The notes: a model not told the origin generated them from the letters alone. A stretch of DNA of 64,000 nt from Miltoncostaea sp050249835 (GCA_050249835.1 JBFWPT010000018.1:1-64000), one strand, 5' to 3'; counted from the stretch's first letter, positions 6,854-15,930 are shown. A program made the numbers and translations.

Positions 6854-7987
6854 ATGCCCGCCCGAATCCTCGCCACACGGCTGGCCGTCGCCGCCGCCTC
6901 CCTCGTCCTGCCCCTCCTCGCCGCGACCGGCGCCGGGGCCGCCCCGTCCATCGCCGGGACCCGGGCCGAGATCGCCGAGCTGGGGCAGCAGGTGGCCGAG
7001 TACGACATCGCCGCCGGGCAGGCCGCGTCGGAGCAGAACGCGGCGATCGACCGGCTCGAGCTGGCCCAGGAGACCCTCGCCACCACGCGCACCGAGCTCG
7101 CCGGGGCCCGCCGCGACCTGGAGCGCTCCCGGACGCTGCTCGCCGACCGGCTCGTGACCCTCTACGTGGAGGGGACGCCCAGCTTCGCCGAGATCCTCCT
7201 CACCAGCGGGTCGCTGGCCGACGCCCAGGAGGCGGGGGAGCTCATCGACCGCATCGCCCAGAGCGACGCGGGGGCGGTGGAGAACGTGCGCGAGCGGCGC
7301 GCCCGCCTGGAGCGCCTGGAGGAGCAGCAGGTCGACGCCGAGGCGCAGGCGCGGCGCGAGTCCGAGGAGGCCGCCGACCGCCGCGCCGAGCTGGAGGGCA
7401 TCCTGGCCGAGCGGCAGCAGCTGCTGGCGGATGCGCGCGCCGAGCTGAAGAAGCTCATCAAGGAGGAGAAGGAGCGCAAGGCGCGCCTCGCCGCGCTCGA
7501 GAGGGCCCGGACGGCCGCCCTCAACTCCATGCCCATCGCCGGTCAGACATCCCTGTCGGGGGCGCTCCCCGCCGGCGACTACGTGTTCCCGGTGGTCGGG
7601 GGCGCGCAGTTCACGAACGACTGGATGTACCCGCGGCCGGGCGGCCGCTCGCACGAGGGCATCGACATGTTCGCCACCAAGGGCACCCCGCTCGTCGCCG
7701 TCGCGGACGGCTCCCTCTTCAGGGTGGGCTACAACGGCCTGGGCGGCTGGCGCCTGTGGCTGCGCGACTCGTCGGGCAACACCTTCTACTACGCGCACCT
7801 GTCGGCGTTCTCGCCGGCCGCGCGCGAGGGCGCGAGCGTCGCCCGCGGCACTGTGGTGGGGTACGTCGGCGACTCCGGCGACGCCCAGGGCACCTCGCCC
7901 CACCTGCACTTCGAGATCCACCCGGGCGGCGGCGGGCCGGTCCCGCCGTACCCGATCGTCACGACCTGGCCGCGGGCCTCCGGCTGA
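6854..7987 (+). CDS. Secreted M23 (LytM/EnvC-like) peptidase with coiled coil
   Basis: 377 residues. A signal peptide (1-32, ending near GAGAAP) is followed by a long charged coiled coil (about 35-225) and a C-terminal LytM domain (about 240-365). The zinc ligands are visible as SHEGIDMFA (HxxxD) and HLHFEIHP (HxH). The architecture is that of EnvC/NlpD-type murein hydrolases or their regulators, acting outside the membrane during cell-wall remodelling or division. Because the LytM ligands are intact, an active endopeptidase is more likely than a degenerate activator. A GC-rich hairpin-prone stretch (6820-6850) lies just before the ATG. Confidence 0.88.
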   Translation: MPARILATRLAVAAASLVLPLLAATGAGAAPSIAGTRAEIAELGQQVAEYDIAAGQAASEQNAAIDRLELAQETLATTRTELAGARRDLERSRTLLADRLVTLYVEGTPSFAEILLTSGSLADAQEAGELIDRIAQSDAGAVENVRERRARLERLEEQQVDAEAQARRESEEAADRRAELEGILAERQQLLADARAELKKLIKEEKERKARLAALERARTAALNSMPIAGQTSLSGALPAGDYVFPVVGGAQFTNDWMYPRPGGRSHEGIDMFATKGTPLVAVADGSLFRVGYNGLGGWRLWLRDSSGNTFYYAHLSAFSPAAREGASVARGTVVGYVGDSGDAQGTSPHLHFEIHPGGGGPVPPYPIVTTWPRASG

Positions 7988-7993
7988 CGCCGC

Positions 7994-9160
7994 TCAGGGC
8001 GACGGCGCCACCACTACCGTCGTCCGCGCCACCGCCTCCGGGGAGTCGGCCCCCGCGGCCGTCCGGCCCCGGCGCACGAGGGTGAGGGTGACCTCCGCCG
8101 GCGCGGGCGCCGCCGCCCCCCTGCACGCCGGCCCGAAGATGCCGGCCTGGTCGTAGGCGACCGTGAGCGGGACGGTGACCGGGCCGGGGCGCCGCACCAC
8201 GACGGCGTCCGACACGTCCTCGAGCGCGCCGGGAGGGCCCGCCGGACAGGACCACGAGGCGTCGACCCGGTAGTCGGCGCCGGTCTCGCCGCCGGTCACG
8301 ACGACCCCGCCCGGGGCGTCCTCGGCGACGGTCCCGGCCACGGGGGCGATCGTCGGCGGCGGGGGCAGCGGCACCAGCACGGCGGCCGTCCGCGCGCCGC
8401 GGGCGGTGACGAGCAGGCGCACCGGGGACGGGGTCCCCGCCGGGCGCAGGGCCAGCACCCGGGCGAGCGGCCCCGCGCCGGCGGGCACGACCAGCGCGCC
8501 GCGGCCGCCGAGCCCGGCGCGCGGCGTCCCCACCACGACGGCGTGCACCGGCCGCTGCCACGGGGCGCGGGCGGAGATCCTCACCGGCTCGCGGGGCGCG
8601 AAGTCGCGGAGGGCCACGCGCAGGCCCGGGGCCGGGCCCGACGGGGCGGCCGCCAGGATGCGCCGCGGCCGCACGGCCACCACCACCCGCGCGATGCGGC
8701 CGGCCCGCTCGCGCCCGGTCACCACCGTCACGCGCACCGCGCCCCGCACCGTGCGGCGCGTCGTGTACGAGACGGACCCCGCGGCGCGGGTGACCGTCGC
8801 CCGGCCCCGCAGGCGCGCGCGCGCGGCCGCCAGGCTGCCGCCGGGGCCGAGGCCGGCGCGGGTGCGCCAGCCGTCCGCCGCCGGGGCCGTGAAGCGCCAG
8901 GAGGCGATCCTCCCCGCGGCGTCGACCTCGAACGTCGCGCCGCCGCGGCCGCACCACGAGACGCGGGCGCGCCGCGACAGCGCCGGCAGGCAGGCCACGC
9001 CGAGGCGGGCGGCGGCCGCCGCCCCGGACGAGCCGACCGGCGCGGCGGCCGGGCCGGAGCCCTCCACGATCGTCCCCGACGCGGGGATCGCGGCCTGGCC
9101 GGCGGCCGGCGCCGCCAGCAGCACGACGGCGACGGCCGCGGCCGGCCCGCGGCGCCTCAT
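7994..9160 (-). CDS. Secreted protein of unknown function
   Basis: 388 residues from ATG 9160, which overlaps the upstream stop (ATGA). A signal peptide (about 1-24, cleavage near GQAAIPA) is followed by an Ala/Arg/Val-rich body without recognisable motifs. Beta-rich repeats such as RVVVAVRPRR and a late PGPVTVPLTVAYDQAG segment look like Ig-like extracellular modules. Four cysteines could form disulfides. It is coupled to the UDPGP-family gene, which hints at a cell-surface role, but no function is recognised. Confidence 0.6.
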   Translation of the reverse strand: MRRRGPAAAVAVVLLAAPAAGQAAIPASGTIVEGSGPAAAPVGSSGAAAAARLGVACLPALSRRARVSWCGRGGATFEVDAAGRIASWRFTAPAADGWRTRAGLGPGGSLAAARARLRGRATVTRAAGSVSYTTRRTVRGAVRVTVVTGRERAGRIARVVVAVRPRRILAAAPSGPAPGLRVALRDFAPREPVRISARAPWQRPVHAVVVGTPRAGLGGRGALVVPAGAGPLARVLALRPAGTPSPVRLLVTARGARTAAVLVPLPPPPTIAPVAGTVAEDAPGGVVVTGGETGADYRVDASWSCPAGPPGALEDVSDAVVVRRPGPVTVPLTVAYDQAGIFGPACRGAAAPAPAEVTLTLVRRGRTAAGADSPEAVARTTVVVAPSP

Positions 9161-10575
9161 CCGGCGGCGGCCTCGGGCGGCCCGAGCACCGTGGGCCCGT
9201 GGATGTCGAAGTCCGGCCGGAGCGTGCCGTGGAGGTCCTCCGGGCCGAGCGCCCGGCGCGGGTCGATCTCCAGGTCGAACGCCGGCTCCCCGTCGGCCCC
9301 GCGCGGCACGACCACGCCGACCGACTCGAACCAGCGGGCGTAGAGGCGGTTCAGGTCGCGGCGGGCGGTCGCGGGCGAGTCGCTGCCGTCGGCGTTCTTG
9401 ATCGGGGAGAACTCGTCCTCGCGGGCGGCCTCCACCGTGACCGTGCGCGCGGCCGACGGGAGGGCGTCGAACAGGAAGGTCTCGAACTTGACCGCGTTCG
9501 GCGCGTCCGGCTCGATCCGCCGGCCCGCCTCGTCGACGTACGGGACCTTCTTCAGGGCCTGGTGGTACGGGAGCTTCAGCCCGCCCTCGGTGAGCCGCTG
9601 GACGAAGGCGACGTCGATGCAGTGGACCGCGATCGAGCCGGCCCAGTAGACGAGCTCGCCGTCCGTGTCGCGCTCCTCCGCGAGCTCGTCCGGGAGATCG
9701 CTGTACTCGACCACGCCGGGGGAGCCGTCGACCGTCGCGATGACCCCCATCTTCTCCTCGGGTCCCACCTTGCGGACCACGACCGACGACATGTCGGCCG
9801 CCGCGGAGAAGTGGTGGCCGAGGAGCTCGGGGCGGCAGACGCGGGCGAGGGGGTTGTCCACCTGGAAGGTGAAGATCGTCCGGATGCCCGCGACCGCCAT
9901 CTCGTCCAGGGCCCCGGAGGCCCGGAGAGCGGACAGCAGGCCGCCGTGCCCGTCGGGCGACAGCGCGAGCCGGTCCGGCTGGTCGAGCAGGATGAGGCCG
10001 GTCTCCCGGTCCACCGCGGGGAGGGTTCCCTGGACGACGAGGCGCACGGACGCCGGGTCGAGGCCGAACCACCCCGCCTCCTCGAACGCCGCCCGCGTGA
10101 CCCCGTCGTTCTGGGGCGAGGTGAGGACGTACCAGGGGAGGGCGCAGCCGTACCGGGCCCGGAGGGCGGCGATCTTCGCGGCGTGGTGGGCGAACAGGGT
10201 GCGGCCCGTGATCGGGGCGAAGGGGTAGAGCCCCTTGGGCCCGTCGAAGCCGAGGCGGGTGCCCTGGCCGCCGGCGAGCAGCACGGCCGCCACGCCGCCG
10301 TCGGTGAGCAGCGCCTCGCCCGCCGCCCGGGCGGCGTCATCGCGGGCGAGCCCGGCGTCGTCGTACGGGATCGGCACCAGGGTGTCCGGCGCCGGCGGGG
10401 CGATCTCGCCCAGGCCGTCGCGGGCGTCGCCCGACATCTCGCCCACCAGGCGGGACATGAGGTCCAGGTCGACCGCCGCGACCTCGGCCTCCAGGCGCGC
10501 GCGGGCGGTGCCCGAGAGGCGGTCGATCGCGTCCGCCAGGTGCTCCTGGCCCGCGGCGCGCAGGCGCTCCAGCAC
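9157..10575 (-). CDS. UDPGP-family nucleotidyltransferase (UAP1-like)
   Basis: 472 residues from GTG 10575. The uridylyltransferase signature VLLAGGQGTRLGFDGPKGLYPF is at about residues 102-123, followed by WYVLTSPQND, VVQGTLPAVD, SPDGHGGLLSAL, FQVDNPLARVCRPELLG and GVVEYSDLP. These match the eukaryotic-type UDP-N-acetylhexosamine pyrophosphorylase (UAP1/AGX) rather than bacterial GalU or GlmU. The likely reaction is UTP plus a hexose- or N-acetylhexosamine-1-phosphate giving UDP-sugar; the sugar is not determined. It follows a zinc dehydrogenase gene with a 2-bp gap. Confidence 0.85.
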   Translation of the reverse strand: MLERLRAAGQEHLADAIDRLSGTARARLEAEVAAVDLDLMSRLVGEMSGDARDGLGEIAPPAPDTLVPIPYDDAGLARDDAARAAGEALLTDGGVAAVLLAGGQGTRLGFDGPKGLYPFAPITGRTLFAHHAAKIAALRARYGCALPWYVLTSPQNDGVTRAAFEEAGWFGLDPASVRLVVQGTLPAVDRETGLILLDQPDRLALSPDGHGGLLSALRASGALDEMAVAGIRTIFTFQVDNPLARVCRPELLGHHFSAAADMSSVVVRKVGPEEKMGVIATVDGSPGVVEYSDLPDELAEERDTDGELVYWAGSIAVHCIDVAFVQRLTEGGLKLPYHQALKKVPYVDEAGRRIEPDAPNAVKFETFLFDALPSAARTVTVEAAREDEFSPIKNADGSDSPATARRDLNRLYARWFESVGVVVPRGADGEPAFDLEIDPRRALGPEDLHGTLRPDFDIHGPTVLGPPEAAAG

Positions 10576-10577
10576 GC

Positions 10578-11669
10578 TCAGCCCCCCGGCCGCAGGGCGA
10601 CCTTGGTGACGCCGTCGGCGCGCTGGGCCATCATCCGGTAGCCGTCGGCGGCCTCCCCCAGCGACAGGGTGTGGGAGAGCATCGGCGCGGGGTCCAGGGC
10701 GCCGGACTCGACCAGGCCGAGGAGCTCCGGGAAGTAGCGCCGCCCCGGCACCAGGCCGCCGGTCACCGAGATGTTCCGCAGGAACTGGTCGAACCAGTTG
10801 ACGCTCGGCGTCTTGCCCATGAAGTGGTCCATGCCGAGGCACGCGATGGTGCCGCCGGGGCGGACGGTGGCGTGGGCGGTCGCCATCGACTCGGGGCCCG
10901 AGATGGTGTCGACCACGACGTGGGCGCCCTCGCCGGAGGTGTGCTCCATGACGAGCTGCTTGATCTCCTCGTCGTCCCGCGAGTCCACGGTGAGCGTCGC
11001 CCCGAGGGTGGTCGCCGTCTCGAGGCGGCCGGCGTGGTGGCCGAGGCAGACGATCCGCTCGGCACCCTTCGCCTTCGCCCCGTGGACGCCCGCCAGGCCG
11101 ACGGCGCCGTCGCCGATCACCACGACGCTCTGACCGGGGGCGGCGCCCGCCGAGGTGAGGCCGTGCCAGCCGGTCGACATGACGTCGACGATCGGCAGGA
11201 GCGACCGCTCGCGGTCGTCGCCGGCGAGGGCCTCCGGCATGGGGTGCAGGGTCGCGTCGGCGAGGGGCACGCGCACCAGCTCGCTCTGGCCGCCCTGGAC
11301 CGAGCCGCCGTGCTGCCAGGTGCGCGGCGCCCAGCCGAACAGGGACCACCGCACGCACGAGGACGCCAGGCCCTCCCGGCACCAGGTGCACTCGCCGCAG
11401 GCGACCGAGCACGACGAGAGCACGCGATCGCCCGGCTTCACGTTCCGCACGTCGGCGCCGACGGCCTCGACGGTGCCGATGAACTCGTGGCCGAGGCGGG
11501 ACCCCTCCGGGAAGCCGAAGGCCTCGCCGGCGTTGTAGATGTGCAGGTCGGAACCGCAGATCGCGGCCATCGTGACCCGCACGATCGCGTCGGTGGGCGC
11601 GTCGATACCGGGGTCCGGCACCTCCTCCACGCGCACGTCCTGCACACCCTGGAAGGTCAGACCCTTCAT
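10578..11669 (-). CDS. Zinc-dependent alcohol dehydrogenase (MDR family)
   Basis: 363 residues. Catalytic zinc site CGSDLHIY near residue 38 and GHEFIG near 61; structural zinc lobe with Cys in CSVACGECTWCREGLASSC; NAD(P)-binding VVIGDGAVGLAGVHGAKAKGA near 190-210. These define a medium-chain, GroES-like alcohol dehydrogenase; the substrate is open. The SD-like GGGGGAG lies 4-5 nt before the ATG, and TATCCT about 30 nt upstream can serve as -10 box. It leads a three-gene operon with the UDPGP-family enzyme and a secreted protein. Confidence 0.88.
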   Translation of the reverse strand: MKGLTFQGVQDVRVEEVPDPGIDAPTDAIVRVTMAAICGSDLHIYNAGEAFGFPEGSRLGHEFIGTVEAVGADVRNVKPGDRVLSSCSVACGECTWCREGLASSCVRWSLFGWAPRTWQHGGSVQGGQSELVRVPLADATLHPMPEALAGDDRERSLLPIVDVMSTGWHGLTSAGAAPGQSVVVIGDGAVGLAGVHGAKAKGAERIVCLGHHAGRLETATTLGATLTVDSRDDEEIKQLVMEHTSGEGAHVVVDTISGPESMATAHATVRPGGTIACLGMDHFMGKTPSVNWFDQFLRNISVTGGLVPGRRYFPELLGLVESGALDPAPMLSHTLSLGEAADGYRMMAQRADGVTKVALRPGG

Positions 11670-11728
11670 CGCTCCCCCTGTCCCCGTCGGCCTCGGGGCA
11701 GGATACCGGGGCCGCCGGCACGGTTCGT

Positions 11729-11734
11729 TACCAT
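11729..11734 (+). promoter_or_regulatory. -10 box (TACCAT), leaderless promoter of OsmC-like gene
   Basis: TACCAT lies 6 nt before GTG 11741 in the 71-bp divergent gap between the dehydrogenase and the OsmC-like gene. No ribosome binding site precedes the GTG. Confidence 0.4.
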
Positions 11735-11740
11735 CGCCAC

Positions 11741-12234
11741 GTGGACGAGGCGCCCCACGCCGGCCTGGCCGAGCGGTTCCGGCGCGAGCCCGGGCGGGCG
11801 CGCGTGACGCTGCGGGCCGCCACCTCGCTCGAGCGGGGCATGCATTGCTCCACCACGCTGCGCGGGCACACGACCGAGGCCGACGAGCCGGTCTCCGTGG
11901 GCGGCACGGACACGGCGCAGAGCCCGGTGGAGCTGCTCCTCACGAGCCTGGCCACCTGCCAGGCGGTCACGTACCGGCTCTGGGCCGACGAGCTCGGGAT
12001 CGCCGTGGACCGCATCGGCGTGGAGGTCGCGGGCGACATCGACCTGCGCGGGTTCATCGGCGTGGCCGAAGTGCCCGCCGGGTACGGGGCGATCCGGGTG
12101 CGGGTGTCCCTGGAGGGCCCGGAGGACGGCTCCCGCTACCGGGACCTGGCGGCCGTGGTCGATCTCCACTGCCCGGTCCTGGACGTCCTGGCGCGCCCGG
12201 TGCCGGTGGATCGCGAGCTGGTGCTGCCGGCTAG
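11741..12234 (+). CDS. OsmC-family peroxide reductase, reading frame not closed
   Basis: The OsmC/Ohr fold is clear over about 163 residues: RGMHCSTTLRGHTTEADEP near the start, SPVELLLTSLATCQAVTYRLWADELGI with the first catalytic Cys, and DLHCPVLDVLARPVPVDRELVL with the second Cys, where the family normally ends. TAG at 12232-12234 sits where the protein should stop but is in another frame. As written, the frame of GTG 11741 runs on to 13240, antisense over the ABC transporter genes. One missing base just upstream of 12232 would restore the expected length. Likely role: reduction of organic hydroperoxides in the cytoplasm. Confidence 0.65.
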
Positions 12235-12250
12235 GGAAAGCGCGGGTCGG

Positions 12251-13051
12251 CTAGGAGATGAGCTTCCGGGTCATCGCCGCCACGCCGAGGCGCCAGGTGA
12301 GGAGCGCGAACGCGATCAGCACTCCGAGGTGGAGCAGGTCGACCCAGCCCTCCCAGCCGAACACGGCGTCCCGGACCAGCTCGACCAGGTGGTAGAGCGG
12401 GTTGAACTGCGCCAGCACCTGCGCCCACTGGGGCAGCTCGTCCAGCGGGAAGAAGGTGCCCGCGACGAGGAACAGCGGCGTCAGCACCGCGCTGATGACG
12501 TAGTTGAAGTTCTCGATCGACGACATCCGGCCGGCGATCGTGATGCCGAAGCCGGCCCAGCCGAGGCCCGCCACGAAGGCGATGAACGGGACGGTCAGCA
12601 TCCCCCACGAGGGGTCGAGCCCGAAGACCATCGCCACGAGCATCGGGGTGCAGCCGTAGACGCTCGCCCGGATCGCGATCCAGAGCATCTCGGCGGTGAC
12701 CAGCTCCTCGGTGTCCACCGGCGCCGCGAGGATCGCGTCGTAGGTGTGCTGGAACTGGTACTTCACGAACACGCCGAACATGGCGGGGAAGGCCGACGAG
12801 AAGAGCACCGCGGTCGCGACGGTGCCGGTGCCGACGAAGTCGACGTAGTCGTAGCCGCCCACCTCCGAGACCAGCGACCCGAAGCCGAAGCCGAACGCCA
12901 GCAGGTAGATCGTCGGCTCGACCGTCGAGGAGAAGGTCGTCGATCGCCAGTAGGACGAGAAGTTGATGATCTCGCGCACCAGCACGCCCGCCAGCGCGGG
13001 GCGCTCCAGGCGGCCCAGGCGGCGGCCGCGGGCGGGGACCCGCGTGCTCAC
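12251..13051 (-). CDS. ABC-2 type transporter permease (NodJ/DrrB-like)
   Basis: 266 residues from GTG 13051, overlapping the ATPase stop by 4 bases. About six membrane helices. The segment VEPTIYLLAFGFGFGSLV and the sequence around FPLDELPQWAQVLAQFNPLYHLVELVRD are typical of the NodJ/DrrB branch of ABC-2 exporters. It forms the membrane part of an exporter with the following ATPase. Drug, lipid or lipo-oligosaccharide export are all possible. Confidence 0.85.
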   Translation of the reverse strand: MSTRVPARGRRLGRLERPALAGVLVREIINFSSYWRSTTFSSTVEPTIYLLAFGFGFGSLVSEVGGYDYVDFVGTGTVATAVLFSSAFPAMFGVFVKYQFQHTYDAILAAPVDTEELVTAEMLWIAIRASVYGCTPMLVAMVFGLDPSWGMLTVPFIAFVAGLGWAGFGITIAGRMSSIENFNYVISAVLTPLFLVAGTFFPLDELPQWAQVLAQFNPLYHLVELVRDAVFGWEGWVDLLHLGVLIAFALLTWRLGVAAMTRKLIS

Positions 13052-13941
13052 GCGATCTCCTCCCCGGTGAGCAGCACGAAGACGTCCTCGAGGGTCGCCG
13101 GGCGGCGCTCGCCCGCGGGGAGCGCCCCGTTGCCGTCGCCCAGGCGCAGCAGGGACACGGACGTCCCCGTGCGGCGCGTGCGCAGGCCGGCGCCGGCCGC
13201 CTCCGCCTCCACCTCGCGCAGCCGCGCCGGAGGCCCGTAGACCTCGACGGCCTCCGCCCCGGCGTGCTCGCGGATGAGCTCCCCCGGCGGCCCGGTCGCG
13301 ACCGCCCGCCCGCGGGACATGATCGTCACGCTGTCCGCGAGGCGCTCCGCCTCCTCGATGTAGTGCGTGGACATCAGGATGGAGACGCCCTCCTCGCGCA
13401 GGGCCCCGATCAGCGCCCACAGCTCCTGGCGCACCTGGGGGTCCAGCCCGACCGTGGGCTCGTCGAGCAGGATCAGCGACGGCCGGTGCACCAGCGCCCG
13501 GGCGATGAGCAGGCGCCGCCGCATGCCGCCCGAGAGGGCGTCGACCCGGCTCGCGCGGCGGTCCGAGAGGTTCGCGATCTCCAGGGCGCGCTCGATGGCC
13601 GCCCGGCGGTCCGCCCGGGGCACCCGGTACAGGTAGGTGAAGACCAGGAGGTTCTGCTCCACCGTCAGCGTGGTGTCCAGGTTGTCGAGCTGGGGCACGA
13701 CGCCGCACTCGGCGCGGGCCTGCTTCGACTCGTCCGGCAGCCGGTACCCGAGCACCTCGAGCTCGCCCTCGTCGGCGATGGCCTGGGCCGTCAGGAGCTT
13801 CATGGTGGTCGACTTGCCCGCCCCGTTCGGCCCGAGCAGCCCGACGCACGAGCCCGCCGGGACCTCGAGGTCGAGGCCGTCGACCGCCGTGATCCCGCCG
13901 AAGCGCTTCACGACGCCGCGGACGCTGAGCGCCGCGGGCAC
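13048..13941 (-). CDS. ABC transporter ATP-binding protein (NodI/DrrA-like)
   Basis: 297 residues from GTG 13941. Walker A GPNGAGKST near residue 37-45, signature LSGGMRRRL near 137, Walker B LILLDEPTVGLDPQ near 157, H-loop STHYIEEAERL. The ~85-residue C-terminal extension is common in DrrA-like exporters. It is coupled to the permease gene, and starts 5 bp after the hemQ stop, so hemQ and the transporter are probably co-transcribed. Confidence 0.9.
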   Translation of the reverse strand: MPAALSVRGVVKRFGGITAVDGLDLEVPAGSCVGLLGPNGAGKSTTMKLLTAQAIADEGELEVLGYRLPDESKQARAECGVVPQLDNLDTTLTVEQNLLVFTYLYRVPRADRRAAIERALEIANLSDRRASRVDALSGGMRRRLLIARALVHRPSLILLDEPTVGLDPQVRQELWALIGALREEGVSILMSTHYIEEAERLADSVTIMSRGRAVATGPPGELIREHAGAEAVEVYGPPARLREVEAEAAGAGLRTRRTGTSVSLLRLGDGNGALPAGERRPATLEDVFVLLTGEEIA

Positions 13942-13945
13942 CGGG

Positions 13946-14716
13946 TCAGTCCCCGTCGTCGTCCAGCACGCCGGCGCGCAGGAACGCGGCGCGCGGGTCC
14001 ATCGTGAGGCCCACGAAGAACGGGCCGAACTCCCCGTAGCGGGCGCTGACCTCGTCGAAGCGCATCTCGTAGACGATCTCCTTGACCGTCGCCGGGTCCT
14101 CGGCCAGAAGCGTCACGCCCCACTCCCAGTCGTCCAGCCCGGTCGCGCCCGTGATGAGCTGGAGCACCCGCCCGGCGTACCGGCGGCCGACCGCCGCGTG
14201 GCCCTGCATCAGGGCGCGGCGCTCCGGGAACGGCAGCGAGAACCAGTTCTCGCCGGGCGCCCGGCGCTTCGACATCGGGTAGAAGGCGATGACAGGCCGC
14301 TGCGGCAGGCGCGGGTGGAGCCGGGCGTCGTTGTAGGCGGCGATGCGCGCCGTCCACGCCTCCAGGGCCGCCTCCACGTCGGCCTCCCCCGCCGCCTCCA
14401 GGCGCGCGCGCTCCTCCGCCTCGGTGCTCGTGTACTCGCTCAGCTCGGTGAGGGAGACGAACGAGTACTCGGGCGCGAACGGGCCGCGCAGCACGTCCTT
14501 CGTGAGCCGGTCCAGCGCGTCCAGGTCCGGGCCGAGGGCCATGATCCCGACGTCCGCCGACGCCCCCAGCACGGAGAAGGCGATCACCTGGTTGGGCTCG
14601 GTGGCCGTGAACTCCTCGATCGCCTCGAGCACGGCGTCCGCGCCCGGCTCCTCGGGCAGCGCGCGGAGCATGAGGTGGACGACCCCCCAGCCCACCGACG
14701 GAGTGACCCCGGCCAC
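13946..14716 (-). CDS. hemQ: Coproheme decarboxylase (HemQ/ChdC)
   Basis: 256 residues from GTG 14716. This chlorite-dismutase-fold enzyme makes heme b by two decarboxylations of coproheme, the last step of the coproporphyrin-dependent pathway of Gram-positive bacteria. Diagnostic segments are FYPMSKRR, with the catalytic Tyr, WFSLPFPERRALMQGHAAVGRRYAG, with the proximal His, and YGEFGPFFVGLTMD near the C-terminus. The Tyr and the lack of the chlorite-dismutase distal pattern favour HemQ over true chlorite dismutase. Genes up- and downstream follow within 5 bp. Confidence 0.92.
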   Translation of the reverse strand: MAGVTPSVGWGVVHLMLRALPEEPGADAVLEAIEEFTATEPNQVIAFSVLGASADVGIMALGPDLDALDRLTKDVLRGPFAPEYSFVSLTELSEYTSTEAEERARLEAAGEADVEAALEAWTARIAAYNDARLHPRLPQRPVIAFYPMSKRRAPGENWFSLPFPERRALMQGHAAVGRRYAGRVLQLITGATGLDDWEWGVTLLAEDPATVKEIVYEMRFDEVSARYGEFGPFFVGLTMDPRAAFLRAGVLDDDGD

Positions 14717-14721
14717 GCGGC

Positions 14722-15930
14722 TCAGGCGCCCCGGAAGCGGTAGAGGGTCCCGCCGGCGAGGACGTAGAGGTCCCCGCCCCCGCCCTCGCCGAACGAGGTG
14801 ACGTTGGAGAGCGAGACGCCGAGGCGGCCGGTCTCCTCGCGCGGCGCGCCCGGGCTCGGCCCGGCGCGCATGCTCCAGACGCGCCCGCTGCAGTAGTCCG
14901 CGTAGACGTAGCGGCCGCGCAGCGCGCCGGCGCGGGTGCCGCGGTAGACGAAGCCGCCGGTCACCGAGCAGCCCGCGGAGTGGGTGTACTGGGCGACCGG
15001 CGCCGTCGGCGCCCTGCCGTTGACGGGATCGCCGCCCGGGTAGGGGCTCCGGCCCTCGAAGGCGTTCCAGCCGAAGTTGACGCCCCCGGCCGCGCCGGCG
15101 CGGGCGAAGTCGATCTCCTCGATGTCGTTCTGGCCGACGTCGCCGATCCACAGGTCGCCGCGCGTCCGGTCGAACGAGAAGCGCCACGGGTTGCGGAGGC
15201 CGTAGGCCCAGATCTCCGGTCGCCCGCCGCCGCCGGCGAACGGGTTGCCCGCCGGGATGCCGTAGGCCCGGCCCGCGGGGCGGCTGTCGACGTCGATGCG
15301 CAGGATCTTCCCCAGGAGCGTGTCGAGCCGCTGCCCGTGACCCTCCGGGTCGCCCCCGCTGCCGCCGTCGCCGGTGCCGATGTAGAGCATCCCGTCGGGC
15401 CCGAAGGCGAGGTGGCCGCCGTTGTGGTTCGAGTAGGGCTGGGGGATCGTCAGCAGCACCCGGACACCGGGACGCGCCCGTCCGCCGGCGCCGCGCCGCA
15501 TCTCCACGACGCGCGTGTCCCCGGCCCTGTCGGTGTAGTTCAGGAAGAAACGGCCGTTGCGGGCGTAGCCGGGGTGGAAGGCCAGGCCGAGCAGCCCGCG
15601 CTCGCCTCCGGCGGAGATCCGGCCCGAGACGTCCAGGAACGGGCGGGACACCAGGCGGCCCCGCTCCAGCACCCTCACCCGGCCGCTCTGCTGAACCACG
15701 TAGAGGCGGTTCCGCTGCCCCGGCGCGGCGGTCACGTAGAGGGCGTCGCCGAGCCCGGAACGGACCTGGGCGAGGCGGACCCCGGTGGCCTGCTCGACGG
15801 CCCCGGTCGGCGCCGGCGCCGTCTGCTGCCCGGTCGTCACGGCGGCGTCGCCACCCGACGCGCATCCGGCGAACGCCACGGCCGCGGCGGCGAGCACGAG
15901 GGCGAGCGGGCGGCGGGTCACCACCGGCAC
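14722..15930 (-). CDS. Glucose/sorbosone dehydrogenase-like lipoprotein
   Basis: Up to 402 residues. A lipoprotein signal peptide, LVLAAAAVAFAGC, is followed by a six-bladed beta-propeller of the GSDH/aldose sugar dehydrogenase family: GERGLLGLAFHPGYARNGRFFLNYT, YSNHNGGHLAFGPDGMLYIGTGDGG, LLGKILRIDVD and EIWAYGLRNPWRFSFD. Homologues oxidise sugars with PQQ; whether PQQ is bound here is not shown. GTG 15930 is the longest start. TAGCGT just before it would instead fit a leaderless start at GTG 15921, three codons later, with the signal peptide unchanged. Confidence 0.85.
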   Translation of the reverse strand: MPVVTRRPLALVLAAAAVAFAGCASGGDAAVTTGQQTAPAPTGAVEQATGVRLAQVRSGLGDALYVTAAPGQRNRLYVVQQSGRVRVLERGRLVSRPFLDVSGRISAGGERGLLGLAFHPGYARNGRFFLNYTDRAGDTRVVEMRRGAGGRARPGVRVLLTIPQPYSNHNGGHLAFGPDGMLYIGTGDGGSGGDPEGHGQRLDTLLGKILRIDVDSRPAGRAYGIPAGNPFAGGGGRPEIWAYGLRNPWRFSFDRTRGDLWIGDVGQNDIEEIDFARAGAAGGVNFGWNAFEGRSPYPGGDPVNGRAPTAPVAQYTHSAGCSVTGGFVYRGTRAGALRGRYVYADYCSGRVWSMRAGPSPGAPREETGRLGVSLSNVTSFGEGGGGDLYVLAGGTLYRFRGA

